The notes under the pieces are model-generated. The model saw nothing but the letters and a program-made list of their open reading frames with translations, was not told where the DNA came from and ran no database searches. This document shows, piece after piece, positions 25,273 to 35,117 of a stretch of 64,000 nucleotides of DNA. The DNA is from Pseudomonas baltica (GTDB taxonomy: Bacteria; Pseudomonadota; Gammaproteobacteria; Pseudomonadales; Pseudomonadaceae): assembly GCF_031880315.1 (NCBI RefSeq), contig NZ_CP134771.1, positions 620,001 through 684,000 on the forward strand. The letters run 5' to 3'. The number at the start of each line of letters is the position of its first letter. The stretch's first letter is position 1. Position numbers and translations under genes: made by a program.

Positions 25273-26694
25273 ATGGATACAAGAATAATGATCATCCTGG
25301 CCCTGACGGCAGGCTACTTTGTGGTGATGTCGTGCATTGGCTACGGCGTGCGCAAACACGCCAAGAGCAGCGACGGCTTCACCGGTGGCGGGCGCAGTTT
25401 CCCGCCGTTCCTGATCGGCGCGCTGTTGCTGTCCGAATTCATCGGCAGCTCGGTGAGCATCGGCACCGCGCAGAAGGGTTTCGAAGCAGGCATCTCGGCC
25501 GCCTGGAACCTGGTGGCGCTGGCCTTGGGCTTTTTGCTGCTGGCATTGATTCTGGCGAAGAAGTACCGCGAGACCGGGCTCAACACCATCTCCGGCATCC
25601 TCGCGCAGAACTACGGCCAAGGCGTGCGCTACGCGGCTTCGATCCTGACCATCTGCGCGCTGAGCATCGTTTCGGTGGCGCTGTACGCCAGCGGCGGCGC
25701 GGTGCTGGCAGCGGTGCTGAACATCGACAAGACCCTCGCGATCCTGCTGGTGGGCGTGGTGACAGTGTTCTATGTGAGCCTGGGCGGCATGCGCTCGGTG
25801 GTCTACACCAATTTCATTCACGCGACCATCAAGTACATCGGCATCGTCCTGGCGCTGGTGTTCGCCCTCAAGGCCAGCGGCGGCATCGCCAACCTGCAGG
25901 CCAACCTGCCGAGCAAGATGTTCGACCTCACCGGCGTGGGCTGGGGCCAGATCATGGCGTGGATGATCGGCGGCATCGGCTCGATCTTCGCCACTCAATA
26001 CGTGATCCAGGCACTGGTCAGCACCAAGGATGAAAAGACCTCCAAGCGCGCCTGCTTCTACGTGTCGTCGCTGATGATCCCGTTCGGCCTGATGGCCGCG
26101 ACCATCGGCATGTGCAGCGCCTTCCTGTATCCGGGCATCAAGTCCATCGACGCCTTCCCGGCACTGATCGCGCACATGCCCACCTACTCCGCCAGCCTGG
26201 TGGTGATCGGCCTGGCCGGTGCGCTGTTCGGCGGTATCTCGGCCAACACCCTGGCCTCGGCGACCCTGGCGCTGAAGGACTTCTACGACCCCTTCTTCAA
26301 CAAGGAAAAGAACGACCTCAAATCGGTGATCTTCGTCAAAGTCGCCATCGTGGTCATCGGCTTCCTGCCGCTGGTGCTGGCGCTGTACGCCGACAAGATC
26401 CTGCTCATCGCTTTTCTCGGCAAGGCCCTGCGTGCCACCCTCGCGGTGATCGTACTGATGTGCTTTTATGCACCGAAGTTCGGCACGCCGCGCGGTGCAC
26501 TGGTCGGCGTGATCCTCTCGGTGATCTCGACCATCGGCTGGTTCGTGGCAGGCAACCCCTACGGCATCGACAGCTCGTACTTCGCCCTGTTCGCACCGAT
26601 CCTGACGATGACCGTAGCCCATCTGTTCAAGGGCAAAGACGCTACACTCAGCACGGCGCCAAACCCGGCACCGCTGAGCACCGCTCGCCGCTGA
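25273..26694 (+). CDS. sodium:solute symporter (SSS family)
   Basis: This 473-residue inner-membrane protein has about 13 hydrophobic helices. The SSS core FTGGGRSFPPFLIGALLLSEFIGSSVSIGTAQKGFEAGISAAW is near residues 37-80, and GIGSIFATQYVIQALVSTKD and GGISANTLASATLALKDFYDPFF come later. It couples Na+ entry to solute uptake. Position after gudD suggests D-glucarate or a related aldarate as substrate. That is inference, since the better known glucarate carriers are MFS (GudP) proteins. The start ATG at 25273 follows GAGGAG. Confidence 0.88.
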   Translation: MDTRIMIILALTAGYFVVMSCIGYGVRKHAKSSDGFTGGGRSFPPFLIGALLLSEFIGSSVSIGTAQKGFEAGISAAWNLVALALGFLLLALILAKKYRETGLNTISGILAQNYGQGVRYAASILTICALSIVSVALYASGGAVLAAVLNIDKTLAILLVGVVTVFYVSLGGMRSVVYTNFIHATIKYIGIVLALVFALKASGGIANLQANLPSKMFDLTGVGWGQIMAWMIGGIGSIFATQYVIQALVSTKDEKTSKRACFYVSSLMIPFGLMAATIGMCSAFLYPGIKSIDAFPALIAHMPTYSASLVVIGLAGALFGGISANTLASATLALKDFYDPFFNKEKNDLKSVIFVKVAIVVIGFLPLVLALYADKILLIAFLGKALRATLAVIVLMCFYAPKFGTPRGALVGVILSVISTIGWFVAGNPYGIDSSYFALFAPILTMTVAHLFKGKDATLSTAPNPAPLSTARR

Positions 26695-26751
26695 AGCCGG
26701 CTGTTCATTCATTCCGGCCCCAATGTCGGGGCCGCTGCAACGGAGTCAAGC

Positions 26752-27705
26752 ATGACCGCAAGCAAAGCCGATGTACTGGCCTGGGCCGAATTGAACCCTT
26801 CACTCATGGCCAACCTGCGCCGTGACTACACCGTGCACCTGCGCAACGAGATCACCGATCTGGCCAGTTGGGGTGATACCCACGGCAGCAAGATCAAGGC
26901 CGTGGTCACCACCGGCGCCTTTGGTACCGAAATCGACGTGCTCGAGCGCCTGCCCAACCTGCAAGTCGTGACCAGCTTCGGTGTCGGCTACGACCCCATC
27001 GACATCGACTATCTGAACGAACGCGGCATCCCGGTCAGCAACACCCCGGACGTGCTCAACAACGCGGTGGCCGAAACTGCTCTGGCGCTGATGCTGGGCC
27101 TGACCCGTCGCATCCCCGAGGCCGACCGCTTCGTGCGCAAGGGTGCCTGGCCGACCGGCAAGTTCCCGCTGGGCCGCCAGCTCACCGGCAAGACCTGCGG
27201 GATCGTCGGCCTCGGCAAGATCGGCAAGACCATCGCCAAGCGCGCCGAGGCGTTCGAGATGCAGATCGCCTATTACCGCCGCGGTCAGGCCTACAGCGAT
27301 GTGAGCTACACCCATTACAGCGATCTGGCGGAACTGGCCAAGGTTTCCGACTACCTGGTGCTGATCGTGCCCGGCGGCGCCCAGACCCAGCACCTGGTCA
27401 ACCGCGAGATTCTGCAGGCGCTCGGCAAGGACAGCTATCTGATCAACGTCGCGCGCGGTTCGGTGGTGGATGAAAAGGCCCTGATCGCGGCGTTGCAGGC
27501 CGGTGAGATCGCCGGTGCGGCGCTGGACGTGTTCGAGGACGAGCCTAATGTGCCGCCAGCGTTGTTCGGCATGGACAATGTGGTGCTGGCCCCGCATATC
27601 GGCAGCGGCACCCATGAGACGCGCCAGGCGATGGCGGATCTGGTGTTCGCCAATCTGCAGCAGTTTTTTGCGGATGGGACGTTGATCACGCCGGTCATTG
27701 ATTGA
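26752..27705 (+). CDS. D-isomer-specific 2-hydroxyacid dehydrogenase
   Basis: This 317-residue NAD(P)H-dependent enzyme is of the glyoxylate/hydroxypyruvate/2-ketogluconate reductase group. The Rossmann motif GKTCGIVGLGKIGKTIAKRA is near residue 147. The catalytic Arg is in NVARGSVVDEKAL (about 235), Glu in DVFEDEPNVP and His in LAPHIGSGTHETR (about 285). It probably reduces a 2-oxoacid generated in the glucarate module. The gene lies 57 bp after the symporter and shares its direction. The substrate is not determined by sequence. Confidence 0.9.
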   Translation: MTASKADVLAWAELNPSLMANLRRDYTVHLRNEITDLASWGDTHGSKIKAVVTTGAFGTEIDVLERLPNLQVVTSFGVGYDPIDIDYLNERGIPVSNTPDVLNNAVAETALALMLGLTRRIPEADRFVRKGAWPTGKFPLGRQLTGKTCGIVGLGKIGKTIAKRAEAFEMQIAYYRRGQAYSDVSYTHYSDLAELAKVSDYLVLIVPGGAQTQHLVNREILQALGKDSYLINVARGSVVDEKALIAALQAGEIAGAALDVFEDEPNVPPALFGMDNVVLAPHIGSGTHETRQAMADLVFANLQQFFADGTLITPVID

Positions 27706-27722
27706 CGGATACGCTGTGTGCA

Positions 27723-27804
27723 CCTGGGAGCCGGCTTGCGGGTTCGCCGGCGAACCCGCTGCGGCCGATATGACGCCTGCGCGGCCAGAGCCCGCTCCCA
27801 CAGG
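27723..27804. repeat. compound palindrome, third repeat type
   Basis: A 22-bp perfect palindrome (27738-27759, arms GCGGGTTCGCC and GGCGAACCCGC) lies inside an outer dyad of TGGGAGC (27725-27731) and GCTCCCA (27794-27800). This is a different REP-like layout from the others in the window. It follows the hydroxyacid dehydrogenase gene and may end that transcript. Confidence 0.75.
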
Positions 27805-27951
27805 GGCCGCTGATAACCTGCAGTTATCGGTTACTGAACATTTACCATTGGTACTTATCGTAGCCAGCTTCTAGCGTGAAGGCCTTGCCTGCATGCGTTC
27901 CAGACTGTCGTTCGGCCTTGCAGGCCTATAAAAACAACAGCGAGGCCCGTC

Positions 27952-29355
27952 ATGCCCACTCATGCCACCCCAGCCGTCACGCCCCCTGATGCCAAGCAAC
28001 TGCGCCGCGCCATATTCACCGGCGCCGTCGGCAGCGCCCTGGAATATTACGACTTCGCCATCTATGGCCTCGCCTCAGCGCTGGTCTTCGGGCATATCTT
28101 CTTCCCCTCCCTGGGCACCACAGGAGCCCTGCTGGCCAGCTTCGCCACCTATGGCGCGGGCTTTCTGGCGCGGCCGTTCGGCGGATTGTTCTTCGGTTCG
28201 CTGGGCGATCGCAAAGGCCGCAAGCTGGTGCTGTTGTTGACCATCGGCCTCATGGGCCTGGCCACCACCGCCATCGGCCTGCTGCCCACTGGCAGCCTCG
28301 GCGCGGTGTTGCTGGTGCTGCTGCGCCTGCTGCAGGGCTTCGGTGCCGGCGCCGAACAGACTGGCGCCGCCACCCTGATGGCCGAGCTGGCCCCCGCCAA
28401 GCGCCGCGGTCTGTATGCGGCCTTGCCCTTTATCGGCATATTCAGCGGCCTGGCCCTGGCCACCGTGACCTTTCGCGTGATGCAGGCGCTGCTCACCCCA
28501 GAAGAAATCATCGCCTGGGGCTGGCGCCTGCCGTTTCTGGCCAGCGTGGTGTTGATCGTCATGGCCATCTGGATTCGCCTGACGCTCAAGGAAAGCCCGG
28601 TGTTCAAGCAACTGGCCGAATCGAAGAATGTCATTGCCTCGCCGATGCGCTCGATGCTGCGCAACGCCCGCCGGCCGCTGCTGGCCACGACCCTGATGCG
28701 CATGGCCGAAACGGGCTCGTCAACGCTCTACACCACGGTATCGATCGCCTTCCTGACCAGCTTCGCTTCCCAGCACATGGCCAACGGGAGTGCCGGCCTG
28801 GGCACCATCGGCACCAACGCCGTGTTGCTGGCGAGTCTGGCCAGCATCCTTACGACACCGCTTTTTGGCGCCTTGTCGGATCGCATCGGGCGCTTGAAGG
28901 TGTACCGCGGCGGGGCGATATTCGCCGCACTGTGGGCCTTCCCGGCGTGGTGGATGATCGATACCGGCCAGCAAGGCTGGGTCACCCTGGCCACGGTGGG
29001 CGGCTTTGCCACTGGCGCCAACAGTATGCTCGGCGCGCAGTGCGCGCACTTCACCGAACTGTTCGGCAATCGCTATCGCTACTCCGGCGTAGCGCTGTCG
29101 CGCGAAGTCGGGGCCATGCTATCGGGCGGCATCGTGCCGATCCTGGGGATTTTCCTGGTCGGGATCACGGGTGGCGCCTACTGGGTGCTGGCGGTGTACA
29201 CCTTGGTGCTGGCGGTACTGACGCTGATCGGCACCTGGCTGTCGGTCGAAACCCGTGGCCGCGATCTCACCGACCTGGCCGATGCCGTGGGCAGCGGCTC
29301 GAACCTGAGCGTCGAAGAACGCCGCCGTTCAGCTGCGCCCGCGTGGGAGCGCTAG
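27952..29355 (+). CDS. MFS transporter, metabolite:H+ symporter (MHS) family
   Basis: This 467-residue, 12-helix inner-membrane carrier has the MHS N-terminal motif SALEYYDFAIYGLASALVFGHIFFP (about 28-52). FFGSLGDRKGRKLVLL (about 80) and FGALSDRIGRLKVYRG (about 305) are the two MFS loops. It is distinct from the copy at 7497. It should import an organic acid with protons. Its neighbours are a hydroxyacid dehydrogenase upstream, separated by a repeat, and the propionate operon downstream, separated by the regulated promoter. No firm functional link can be made. Confidence 0.87.
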   Translation: MPTHATPAVTPPDAKQLRRAIFTGAVGSALEYYDFAIYGLASALVFGHIFFPSLGTTGALLASFATYGAGFLARPFGGLFFGSLGDRKGRKLVLLLTIGLMGLATTAIGLLPTGSLGAVLLVLLRLLQGFGAGAEQTGAATLMAELAPAKRRGLYAALPFIGIFSGLALATVTFRVMQALLTPEEIIAWGWRLPFLASVVLIVMAIWIRLTLKESPVFKQLAESKNVIASPMRSMLRNARRPLLATTLMRMAETGSSTLYTTVSIAFLTSFASQHMANGSAGLGTIGTNAVLLASLASILTTPLFGALSDRIGRLKVYRGGAIFAALWAFPAWWMIDTGQQGWVTLATVGGFATGANSMLGAQCAHFTELFGNRYRYSGVALSREVGAMLSGGIVPILGIFLVGITGGAYWVLAVYTLVLAVLTLIGTWLSVETRGRDLTDLADAVGSGSNLSVEERRRSAAPAWER

Positions 29356-29372
29356 CACGGCACTGACCAAGG

Positions 29373-29457
29373 ATTGTCGACACAAGCACATATTAATTTG
29401 ACTGAAAGCCCTCCAATGATTAGATTCGAGGCAGTCCAATCATAATGTGTCGACAAT
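29373..29457 (+). promoter_or_regulatory. prp operon promoter bracketed by two inverted operators
   Basis: ATTGTCGACACA (29373-29384) and TGTGTCGACAAT (29446-29457) are perfect inverted copies; each also has internal GTCGAC symmetry of the type bound by FadR-subfamily GntR proteins. Between them lie TTGACT (29398-29403) and TAGATT (29421-29426), 17 bp apart, as a sigma70-like promoter. The right operator overlaps the regulator's start codon, which fits autorepression and possibly looping. Confidence 0.75.
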
Positions 29458-30166
29458 GTCAGACCCAATCGAAACCTCCAACGCCGACTCGGCCACTCTG
29501 GCGGAAAACATTTTTCGTCGCATCCAGGCGGCCATCGTCGGTGGCGAGATCGCCCCAGGCAGCAAGATTTCCGAACCCGAACTCGCCCGCACCTACGGCA
29601 TCAGCCGCGGCCCCCTGCGCGAGGCCATCCACCGCCTCGAAGGCCAGCGCCTGCTGGTGCGCGTGCCCCATGTCGGCGCTCGGGTGGTGTCGCTCAACCG
29701 CGCCGAACTGATCGAGCTGTATGAAATCCGCGAATCCCTCGAAGGCATGGCCTGCCGTCTGGCAGCCGAGCGCATGACGCAGGTGCAGATCGACGAGCTG
29801 CGCCACGTGCTCGATACCCATGAGCGCGATGCGGCGTTCCAGGCGGGCGTCGGCTATTACCAGCAGGAAGGCGATTTCGACTTCCACTACAAGATCATCC
29901 AGGGCAGCGGCAACCGTACCTTGACGCAGATGCTGTGCGGCGACCTGTACCAACTGGTGCGCATGTACCGCATTCATTTCTCGGCCACGCCCAATCGCCC
30001 GCGCCAGGCCTTCGCCGAACACCATCGCATCCTCGATGCCATTGCCGACCGCGACGGGGAGCTGGCCGAGCTGCTGATGCGTCGGCACATCGCTGCATCC
30101 AAACGTAACGTCGAGCGTCACTACCAGGACGCCGCCCATAACAACAGCCTACGAGGTGAGTCATGA
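29456..30166 (+). CDS. GntR-family (FadR subfamily) regulator of the 2-methylcitrate operon
   Basis: This is a regulator of about 236 residues. The winged HTH ([53 protein letters not shown], about 14-66) is followed by an FCD all-helical ligand domain with [14 protein letters not shown] and [15 protein letters not shown]. It is the first gene of the operon and overlaps prpB by ATGA. By analogy with GntR genes at this place in other Pseudomonas, it represses the prp genes and probably senses a cycle intermediate. The ATG at 29456 is used. A GTG at 29447 in frame is also possible, and neither has a good Shine-Dalgarno sequence. Confidence 0.88.
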   Translation: MSDPIETSNADSATLAENIFRRIQAAIVGGEIAPGSKISEPELARTYGISRGPLREAIHRLEGQRLLVRVPHVGARVVSLNRAELIELYEIRESLEGMACRLAAERMTQVQIDELRHVLDTHERDAAFQAGVGYYQQEGDFDFHYKIIQGSGNRTLTQMLCGDLYQLVRMYRIHFSATPNRPRQAFAEHHRILDAIADRDGELAELLMRRHIAASKRNVERHYQDAAHNNSLRGES

Positions 30167-31053
30167 GTCAGTCCAACAGCCCCGGCCAGCGCTTTCGCGA
30201 CGCCGTTGCCAGCGAACACCCACTGCAGGTGGTCGGTGCCATCAACGCCAACCACGCCCTGCTCGCCAAACGCGCCGGATTCAAGGCCATCTACCTGTCG
30301 GGGGGCGGTGTCGCGGCAGGCTCGCTGGGCCTGCCGGACCTGGGTATCAGTGGCCTGGATGACGTGCTCACTGACGTGCGACGCATCACCGACGTCTGCG
30401 ACCTGCCGCTGCTGGTGGATGTCGATACCGGCTTTGGCTCCTCGGCGTTCAACGTGGCGCGCACGGTCAAGTCGATGATCAAGTTCGGCGCGGCGGCCAT
30501 GCACATCGAAGATCAGGTCGGCGCCAAGCGCTGCGGCCATCGCCCCAACAAGGAGATCGTCACCCAGCAGGAGATGGTCGACCGCATCAAGGCGGCTGTG
30601 GATGCGCGTACCGATGACAGCTTCGTGATCATGGCGCGCACCGATGCGCTGGCGGTGGAAGGCCTGGAATCCGCACTGGAACGCGCCGCCGCGTGCATCG
30701 AAGCCGGTGCTGACATGGTGTTCCCCGAGGCGATCACCGAACTGGACATGTACAAGCTGTTCGCCGCCCGAGTGAAGGCGCCGATCCTGGCCAACATCAC
30801 CGAGTTCGGCGCCACGCCGCTGTACACCGTCGATGAATTGCGCAGCGCCGATGTGTCGCTGGTGCTGTACCCGCTGTCGGCGTTCCGGGCGATGAACAAG
30901 GCGGCGGAAAACGTCTACACGGCGCTGCGTCGCGATGGCACGCAAAAGAACGTCATCGACACCATGCAGACGCGCATGGAGCTGTACGACGCCATCGATT
31001 ACCACGTGTTCGAGCAAAAACTCGATGCGTTGTTCGCGCAGAAAAAAGCCTGA
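30163..31053 (+). CDS. prpB: 2-methylisocitrate lyase
   Basis: This 296-residue TIM-barrel enzyme of the isocitrate lyase/PEP mutase family cleaves 2-methylisocitrate to pyruvate and succinate, the last step of the 2-methylcitrate cycle. Visible motifs are the catalytic loop [14 protein letters not shown] (Cys about 123), DVDTGFG (metal-binding Asp, near 86) and [13 protein letters not shown] (near 157). A good AGGTGAG ribosome site lies inside the regulator's last codons. It is followed by prpC after 66 bp that include a small hairpin. Confidence 0.95.
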   Translation: MSQSNSPGQRFRDAVASEHPLQVVGAINANHALLAKRAGFKAIYLSGGGVAAGSLGLPDLGISGLDDVLTDVRRITDVCDLPLLVDVDTGFGSSAFNVARTVKSMIKFGAAAMHIEDQVGAKRCGHRPNKEIVTQQEMVDRIKAAVDARTDDSFVIMARTDALAVEGLESALERAAACIEAGADMVFPEAITELDMYKLFAARVKAPILANITEFGATPLYTVDELRSADVSLVLYPLSAFRAMNKAAENVYTALRRDGTQKNVIDTMQTRMELYDAIDYHVFEQKLDALFAQKKA

Positions 31054-31060
31054 CCGTGGT

Positions 31061-31078
31061 GCGCCTGCCTGAAGGCGC
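31061..31078 (+). other. small intergenic hairpin between prpB and prpC
   Basis: GCGCCT (31061-31066) and AGGCGC (31073-31078) form a 6-bp stem with a 6-nt loop right after the prpB stop. It has no T tract, so it is more likely an mRNA-stability element than a terminator. Confidence 0.4.
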
Positions 31079-31119
31079 GCAGTACTGAGACGCATAACAA
31101 CAAGATTGGAGAAAAACTC

Positions 31120-32247
31120 ATGGCCGAAGCGAAAGTATTGAGCGGAGCTGGCCTGCGCGGCCAGGTCGCCGGGCAGACCGCCCTGTCCACCGTGGGCCAG
31201 GCGGGTGCCGGCTTGACCTACCGTGGTTACGACGTTCGCGAGCTGGCAGAGCACGCGCGTTTCGAGGAAGTCGCCTACCTGTTGCTGTACGGCGAGCTGC
31301 CGACCCAGGCCGAGCTCGACGCCTACCTGAACAAGCTCGGCGCCTTGCGCGAACTGCCCACCGCACTCAAGGAAGTGCTGGAGCGCATCCCCGCCGACGC
31401 CCATCCGATGGACGTGATGCGCACCGGCGCGTCGTTCCTCGGCAACCTCGAGCCAGAGACCTCGTTCGAACAGCAACGGGACGCCACCGACCGATTGTTG
31501 GCCCTGTTCCCGGCGATCATGTGCTACTGGTACCAGTTCAGCCACCACGGCAAGCGCATCGACTGCGACACCGGCGAACCCTCCATCGGCGGCCACTTCC
31601 TGCACCTGCTGCATGGCAAGGCACCGAGCGAGCTGCACCGCAAGGTCATGGACGTGTCGCTGATTCTTTACGCCGAACACGAGTTCAACGCCTCGACCTT
31701 CACCGCGCGGGTCTGCGCCTCGACCCTGTCCGACCTGCACTCCTGCATCACGGGCGCCATCGGCACCTTGCGCGGGCCTTTGCATGGCGGCGCCAACGAA
31801 GCGGCGATGGCGATGATCGAGAAATTCTCGTCGGCGGACGAAGCCGTGAGCGGTACCTTGGCCATGCTTGCCCGCAAGGACAAGATCATGGGTTTCGGCC
31901 ATGCCATCTATAAAGAGTCCGACCCGCGTAACGAGGTGATCAAGGTGTGGTCGAAAAAACTCGCCACCGAGGTCGGTGACACGGTCATCTACCCGGTGTC
32001 CGAGGCCATCGACAAGACCATGTGGGAGCAGAAGAAACTGTTCCCCAACGCCGACTTCTATCACGCCTCGGCCTATCACTTCATGGGTATTCCTACCCCG
32101 CTGTTCACGCCGATCTTCGTCTGCTCGCGGCTGACCGGCTGGGCGGCGCACGTGTTCGAACAGCGCGCCAACAACCGCATCATCCGCCCGAGTGCCGAGT
32201 ACACCGGGGTTGACCAACGCAGCTATGTGCCGATTGGCGAGCGGTGA
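31120..32247 (+). CDS. prpC: 2-methylcitrate synthase
   Basis: This 375-residue type II citrate-synthase-fold enzyme condenses propionyl-CoA with oxaloacetate to 2-methylcitrate. Family signatures are YRGYDVRELAEHARFEEVAYLLLYGELP near residue 30, SFHTARVCAST-like EFNASTFTARVCASTLSD near 190, GPLHGGANEAAMAMIE (catalytic His) near 222 and MGFGHAIYKESDPRNEVIK (second His) near 260. The length is that of PrpC rather than the longer housekeeping GltA. The ribosome site TTGGAG precedes the ATG. Confidence 0.95.
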   Translation: MAEAKVLSGAGLRGQVAGQTALSTVGQAGAGLTYRGYDVRELAEHARFEEVAYLLLYGELPTQAELDAYLNKLGALRELPTALKEVLERIPADAHPMDVMRTGASFLGNLEPETSFEQQRDATDRLLALFPAIMCYWYQFSHHGKRIDCDTGEPSIGGHFLHLLHGKAPSELHRKVMDVSLILYAEHEFNASTFTARVCASTLSDLHSCITGAIGTLRGPLHGGANEAAMAMIEKFSSADEAVSGTLAMLARKDKIMGFGHAIYKESDPRNEVIKVWSKKLATEVGDTVIYPVSEAIDKTMWEQKKLFPNADFYHASAYHFMGIPTPLFTPIFVCSRLTGWAAHVFEQRANNRIIRPSAEYTGVDQRSYVPIGER

Positions 32248-32280
32248 GCTAGCCGGCGGCGATGGCGTCCTTACGGATGC

Positions 32281-32364
32281 CTTCGCGGGCAAGCCTTGCT
32301 CCCACAGTGCACACAGATCCAGCGTCGTACACCTGTAGGAGCAAGGTTGCGCGTTCGGCGGCGA
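32281..32364. repeat. REP-like palindrome between prpC and acnD
   Basis: TTCGCGGGCAAGCCTTGCTC plus CCACAG (32282-32307) is opposed by CACCTGTAGGAGCAAGGTTG (32330-32349), then GCGTTCGGCGGCGAAG. It sits inside the operon, 135 bp before acnD, so it can set segmental mRNA stability within the prp transcript. Confidence 0.75.
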
Positions 32365-32498
32365 AGAGACCGGTACTGACAGCAACAAATACAGGCGCCG
32401 AGCGCACACCCTGTGGAAGAGGCCAGCAGCTATCCCCACCAACAGACCAGGGCCACCCACAAGAGCCCAGCCCAATTACCGTGAGCGAGTCCCAGACC

Positions 32499-35093
32499 AT
32501 GAACACTGAGTACCGCACCAACCTTCCCGGCACCCCCCTGGACTTCTTCGACGCCCGCGCGGCAGTCGACGCAATCCAGCCAGGCGCCTACGCCACCCTG
32601 CCCTATACCTCGCGAGTGCTCGCCGAAAATCTGGTGCGGCGCTGCGATCCGGCCGCGCTCACTGCCTCCCTGAGCCAACTCATCGAGCGCAAGCGCGATC
32701 TGGATTTCCCTTGGTACCCGGCACGCGTGGTGTGCCACGACATCCTCGGCCAGACTGCTCTCGTCGACCTCGCCGGCCTGCGTGACGCCATCGCCGATCA
32801 AGGCGGCGACCCGGCGCAGGTCAACCCGGTGGTGCCCACGCAACTGATCGTCGACCACTCCCTGGCCGTGGAAAGCGGCGGCTTCGACCCCGACGCCTTC
32901 GAGAAGAACCGCGCCATCGAGGACCGCCGCAACGAAGACCGCTTCCACTTCATCAACTGGACCAAGAAGGCCTTCAAGAACGTCGACGTGATCCCGCCCG
33001 GCAACGGCATCATGCACCAGATCAACCTGGAGAAAATGTCGCCGGTGATCCAGGCACGCGAAGGGGTAGTGTTCCCCGACACCTGCGTCGGTACCGACAG
33101 CCATACGCCCCATGTCGATGCACTGGGGGTCATCGCCATCGGTGTCGGTGGCCTCGAAGCCGAAAGCGTGATGCTCGGCCGCGCCTCGTGGATGCGCCTG
33201 CCGGACATCATCGGCGTCGAGTTGAGCGGCAAACTGCAACCGGGGATCACCGCCACCGATATGGTGCTGGCGCTGACCCAGTACCTGCGCCAGCAAAAAG
33301 TGGTGGGCGCCTGGCTCGAATTTTACGGCGCGGGTGCGTCGGCGCTGACCCTGGGCGATCGCGCAACCATCTCCAACATGGCCCCGGAGTACGGCGCTAC
33401 GGCGGCGATGTTCTACATCGACCAACAGACCATCGACTACCTCAAGCTCACCGGCCGTGAAGACCAGCAAGTGCAGTTGGTTGAGCAATACGCGCGCCTC
33501 ACCGGCCTGTGGGCCGACAGCCTGGCCAGCGCCGAGTACGAGCGGGTGCTGCGCTTCGACCTGTCCAGCGTGGTGCGCAACATGGCCGGCCCCAGCAACC
33601 CCCACGCACGCCTGGCCACCACCGAGCTCGCGGCCAAGGGCATTGCCGGGCATTGGGATGAGGTCCCCGGGCAGATGCCCGATGGCGCGGTGATCATCGC
33701 GGCGATCACCAGTTGCACCAACACCAGCAACCCGCGCAACGTCATCGCCGCCGGGCTGATTGCGCGCAACGCCAATCGCCTGGGCCTGACGCGCAAGCCA
33801 TGGGTCAAGTCCTCGCTGGCGCCCGGCTCGAAAACCGTGGCGTTGTACCTCGACGAAGCCGGCCTGACCACTGAGCTGGAGCAGTTAGGGTTCGGTATCG
33901 TGGCCTTCGCCTGCACCACCTGCAACGGTATGTCGGGCGCGCTCGACCCGGTCATCCAGCAGGAGATCATCGACCGCGACCTGTACGCCACCGCCGTGCT
34001 CTCGGGTAACCGCAATTTCGACGGGCGCATCCATCCCTATGCCAAGCAGGCGTTCCTCGCTTCGCCGCCGCTGGTGGTAGCCTACGCGATTGCCGGGACC
34101 ATCCGTTTCGATATCGAGAAGGACGTGTTGGGCGTCGACACCCACGGCAACGAGATTCGTCTCAAGGACATCTGGCCCAGCGACGAAGAGATCGACGCGG
34201 TGGTCAAGTCGTCGGTCAAGCCCGAGCAGTTTCGGCAAGTCTATATCCCGATGTTCGCCATCCATGAAGACACCGGCCCCAAGGTCGCACCGTTGTATGC
34301 GTGGCGCGAGATGAGCACCTACATCCGTCGCCCGCCTTACTGGGAAGGCGCGTTGGCCGGCGTGCGCAGCCTGACCGGCATGCGCCCGCTGGCGGTGCTG
34401 CCGGACAACATCACCACCGATCACCTGTCGCCGTCCAACGCAATCATGCTCGACAGCGCTGCGGGTGAGTACCTGGCGAAAATGGGCTTGCCCGAAGAAG
34501 ACTTCAACTCCTACGCCACCCATCGTGGCGATCACTTGACCGCCCAGCGCGCTACTTTCGCCAACCCCAAGCTGTTCAACGAGATGGTGGTCGAGAACGG
34601 CAAGGTCAAGCAGGGCTCGCTGGCCAGGGTCGAGCCGGAGGGCCAGGTGATGCGCATGTGGGAAGCGATCGAAACCTACATGGCGCGCAAGCAGCCGCTG
34701 ATCATCATCGCTGGCGCCGACTATGGCCAGGGCTCTTCGCGCGATTGGGCCGCCAAGGGCGTCAGGCTGGCGGGAGTGGAAGCGATTGCCGCAGAAGGCT
34801 TCGAGCGCATTCACCGCACCAACCTGGTGGGCATGGGCGTGCTGCCGCTGGAGTTCCAGCCGGGCACCGATCGCCATACGCTGGCCATCGACGGTACCGA
34901 GACCTTTGACGTGATCGGCAATCGCACGCCGGGAGCGACCCTGACCCTGGTACTGACGCGACGCAACGGCGAGCGCCTGGATGTGCCGGTGACCTGCCGC
35001 CTGGACACCGCCGAGGAGGTCTCGATCTATGAAGCGGGTGGTGTGTTGCAGCGCTTCGCTCAGGACTTTCTAGAGTCGTCGGCGGTGGCGTGA
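32499..35093 (+). CDS. acnD: Fe/S-dependent 2-methylcitrate dehydratase (AcnD)
   Basis: This 864-residue aconitase-family enzyme dehydrates 2-methylcitrate in the methylcitrate cycle, with PrpF needed for productive isomer handling. The 4Fe-4S cysteines are in AITSCTNTSNP and FACTTCNGM. Further aconitase signatures are VCHDILGQTALVDLAG, FPDTCVGTDSHTPHVDALGVIAIGVGG, DNITTDHLSPSNAI and YGQGSSRDWAAKG. The start ATG at 32499 gives MNTEYRTNLPGTPLDFFDAR, the family N terminus; upstream codons are REP-derived. It is followed by prpF, as expected for the AcnD-type cycle. Confidence 0.94.
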   Translation: MNTEYRTNLPGTPLDFFDARAAVDAIQPGAYATLPYTSRVLAENLVRRCDPAALTASLSQLIERKRDLDFPWYPARVVCHDILGQTALVDLAGLRDAIADQGGDPAQVNPVVPTQLIVDHSLAVESGGFDPDAFEKNRAIEDRRNEDRFHFINWTKKAFKNVDVIPPGNGIMHQINLEKMSPVIQAREGVVFPDTCVGTDSHTPHVDALGVIAIGVGGLEAESVMLGRASWMRLPDIIGVELSGKLQPGITATDMVLALTQYLRQQKVVGAWLEFYGAGASALTLGDRATISNMAPEYGATAAMFYIDQQTIDYLKLTGREDQQVQLVEQYARLTGLWADSLASAEYERVLRFDLSSVVRNMAGPSNPHARLATTELAAKGIAGHWDEVPGQMPDGAVIIAAITSCTNTSNPRNVIAAGLIARNANRLGLTRKPWVKSSLAPGSKTVALYLDEAGLTTELEQLGFGIVAFACTTCNGMSGALDPVIQQEIIDRDLYATAVLSGNRNFDGRIHPYAKQAFLASPPLVVAYAIAGTIRFDIEKDVLGVDTHGNEIRLKDIWPSDEEIDAVVKSSVKPEQFRQVYIPMFAIHEDTGPKVAPLYAWREMSTYIRRPPYWEGALAGVRSLTGMRPLAVLPDNITTDHLSPSNAIMLDSAAGEYLAKMGLPEEDFNSYATHRGDHLTAQRATFANPKLFNEMVVENGKVKQGSLARVEPEGQVMRMWEAIETYMARKQPLIIIAGADYGQGSSRDWAAKGVRLAGVEAIAAEGFERIHRTNLVGMGVLPLEFQPGTDRHTLAIDGTETFDVIGNRTPGATLTLVLTRRNGERLDVPVTCRLDTAEEVSIYEAGGVLQRFAQDFLESSAVA

Positions 35094-35117
35094 TTTTGTC
35101 GCGCCTGCAAGGGCCCT

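Noticed and set aside
30121..32475. Long minus-strand open frame across prpB and prpC
   Set aside because: Both prp genes are complete with active-site motifs on the plus strand; this frame is a shadow.
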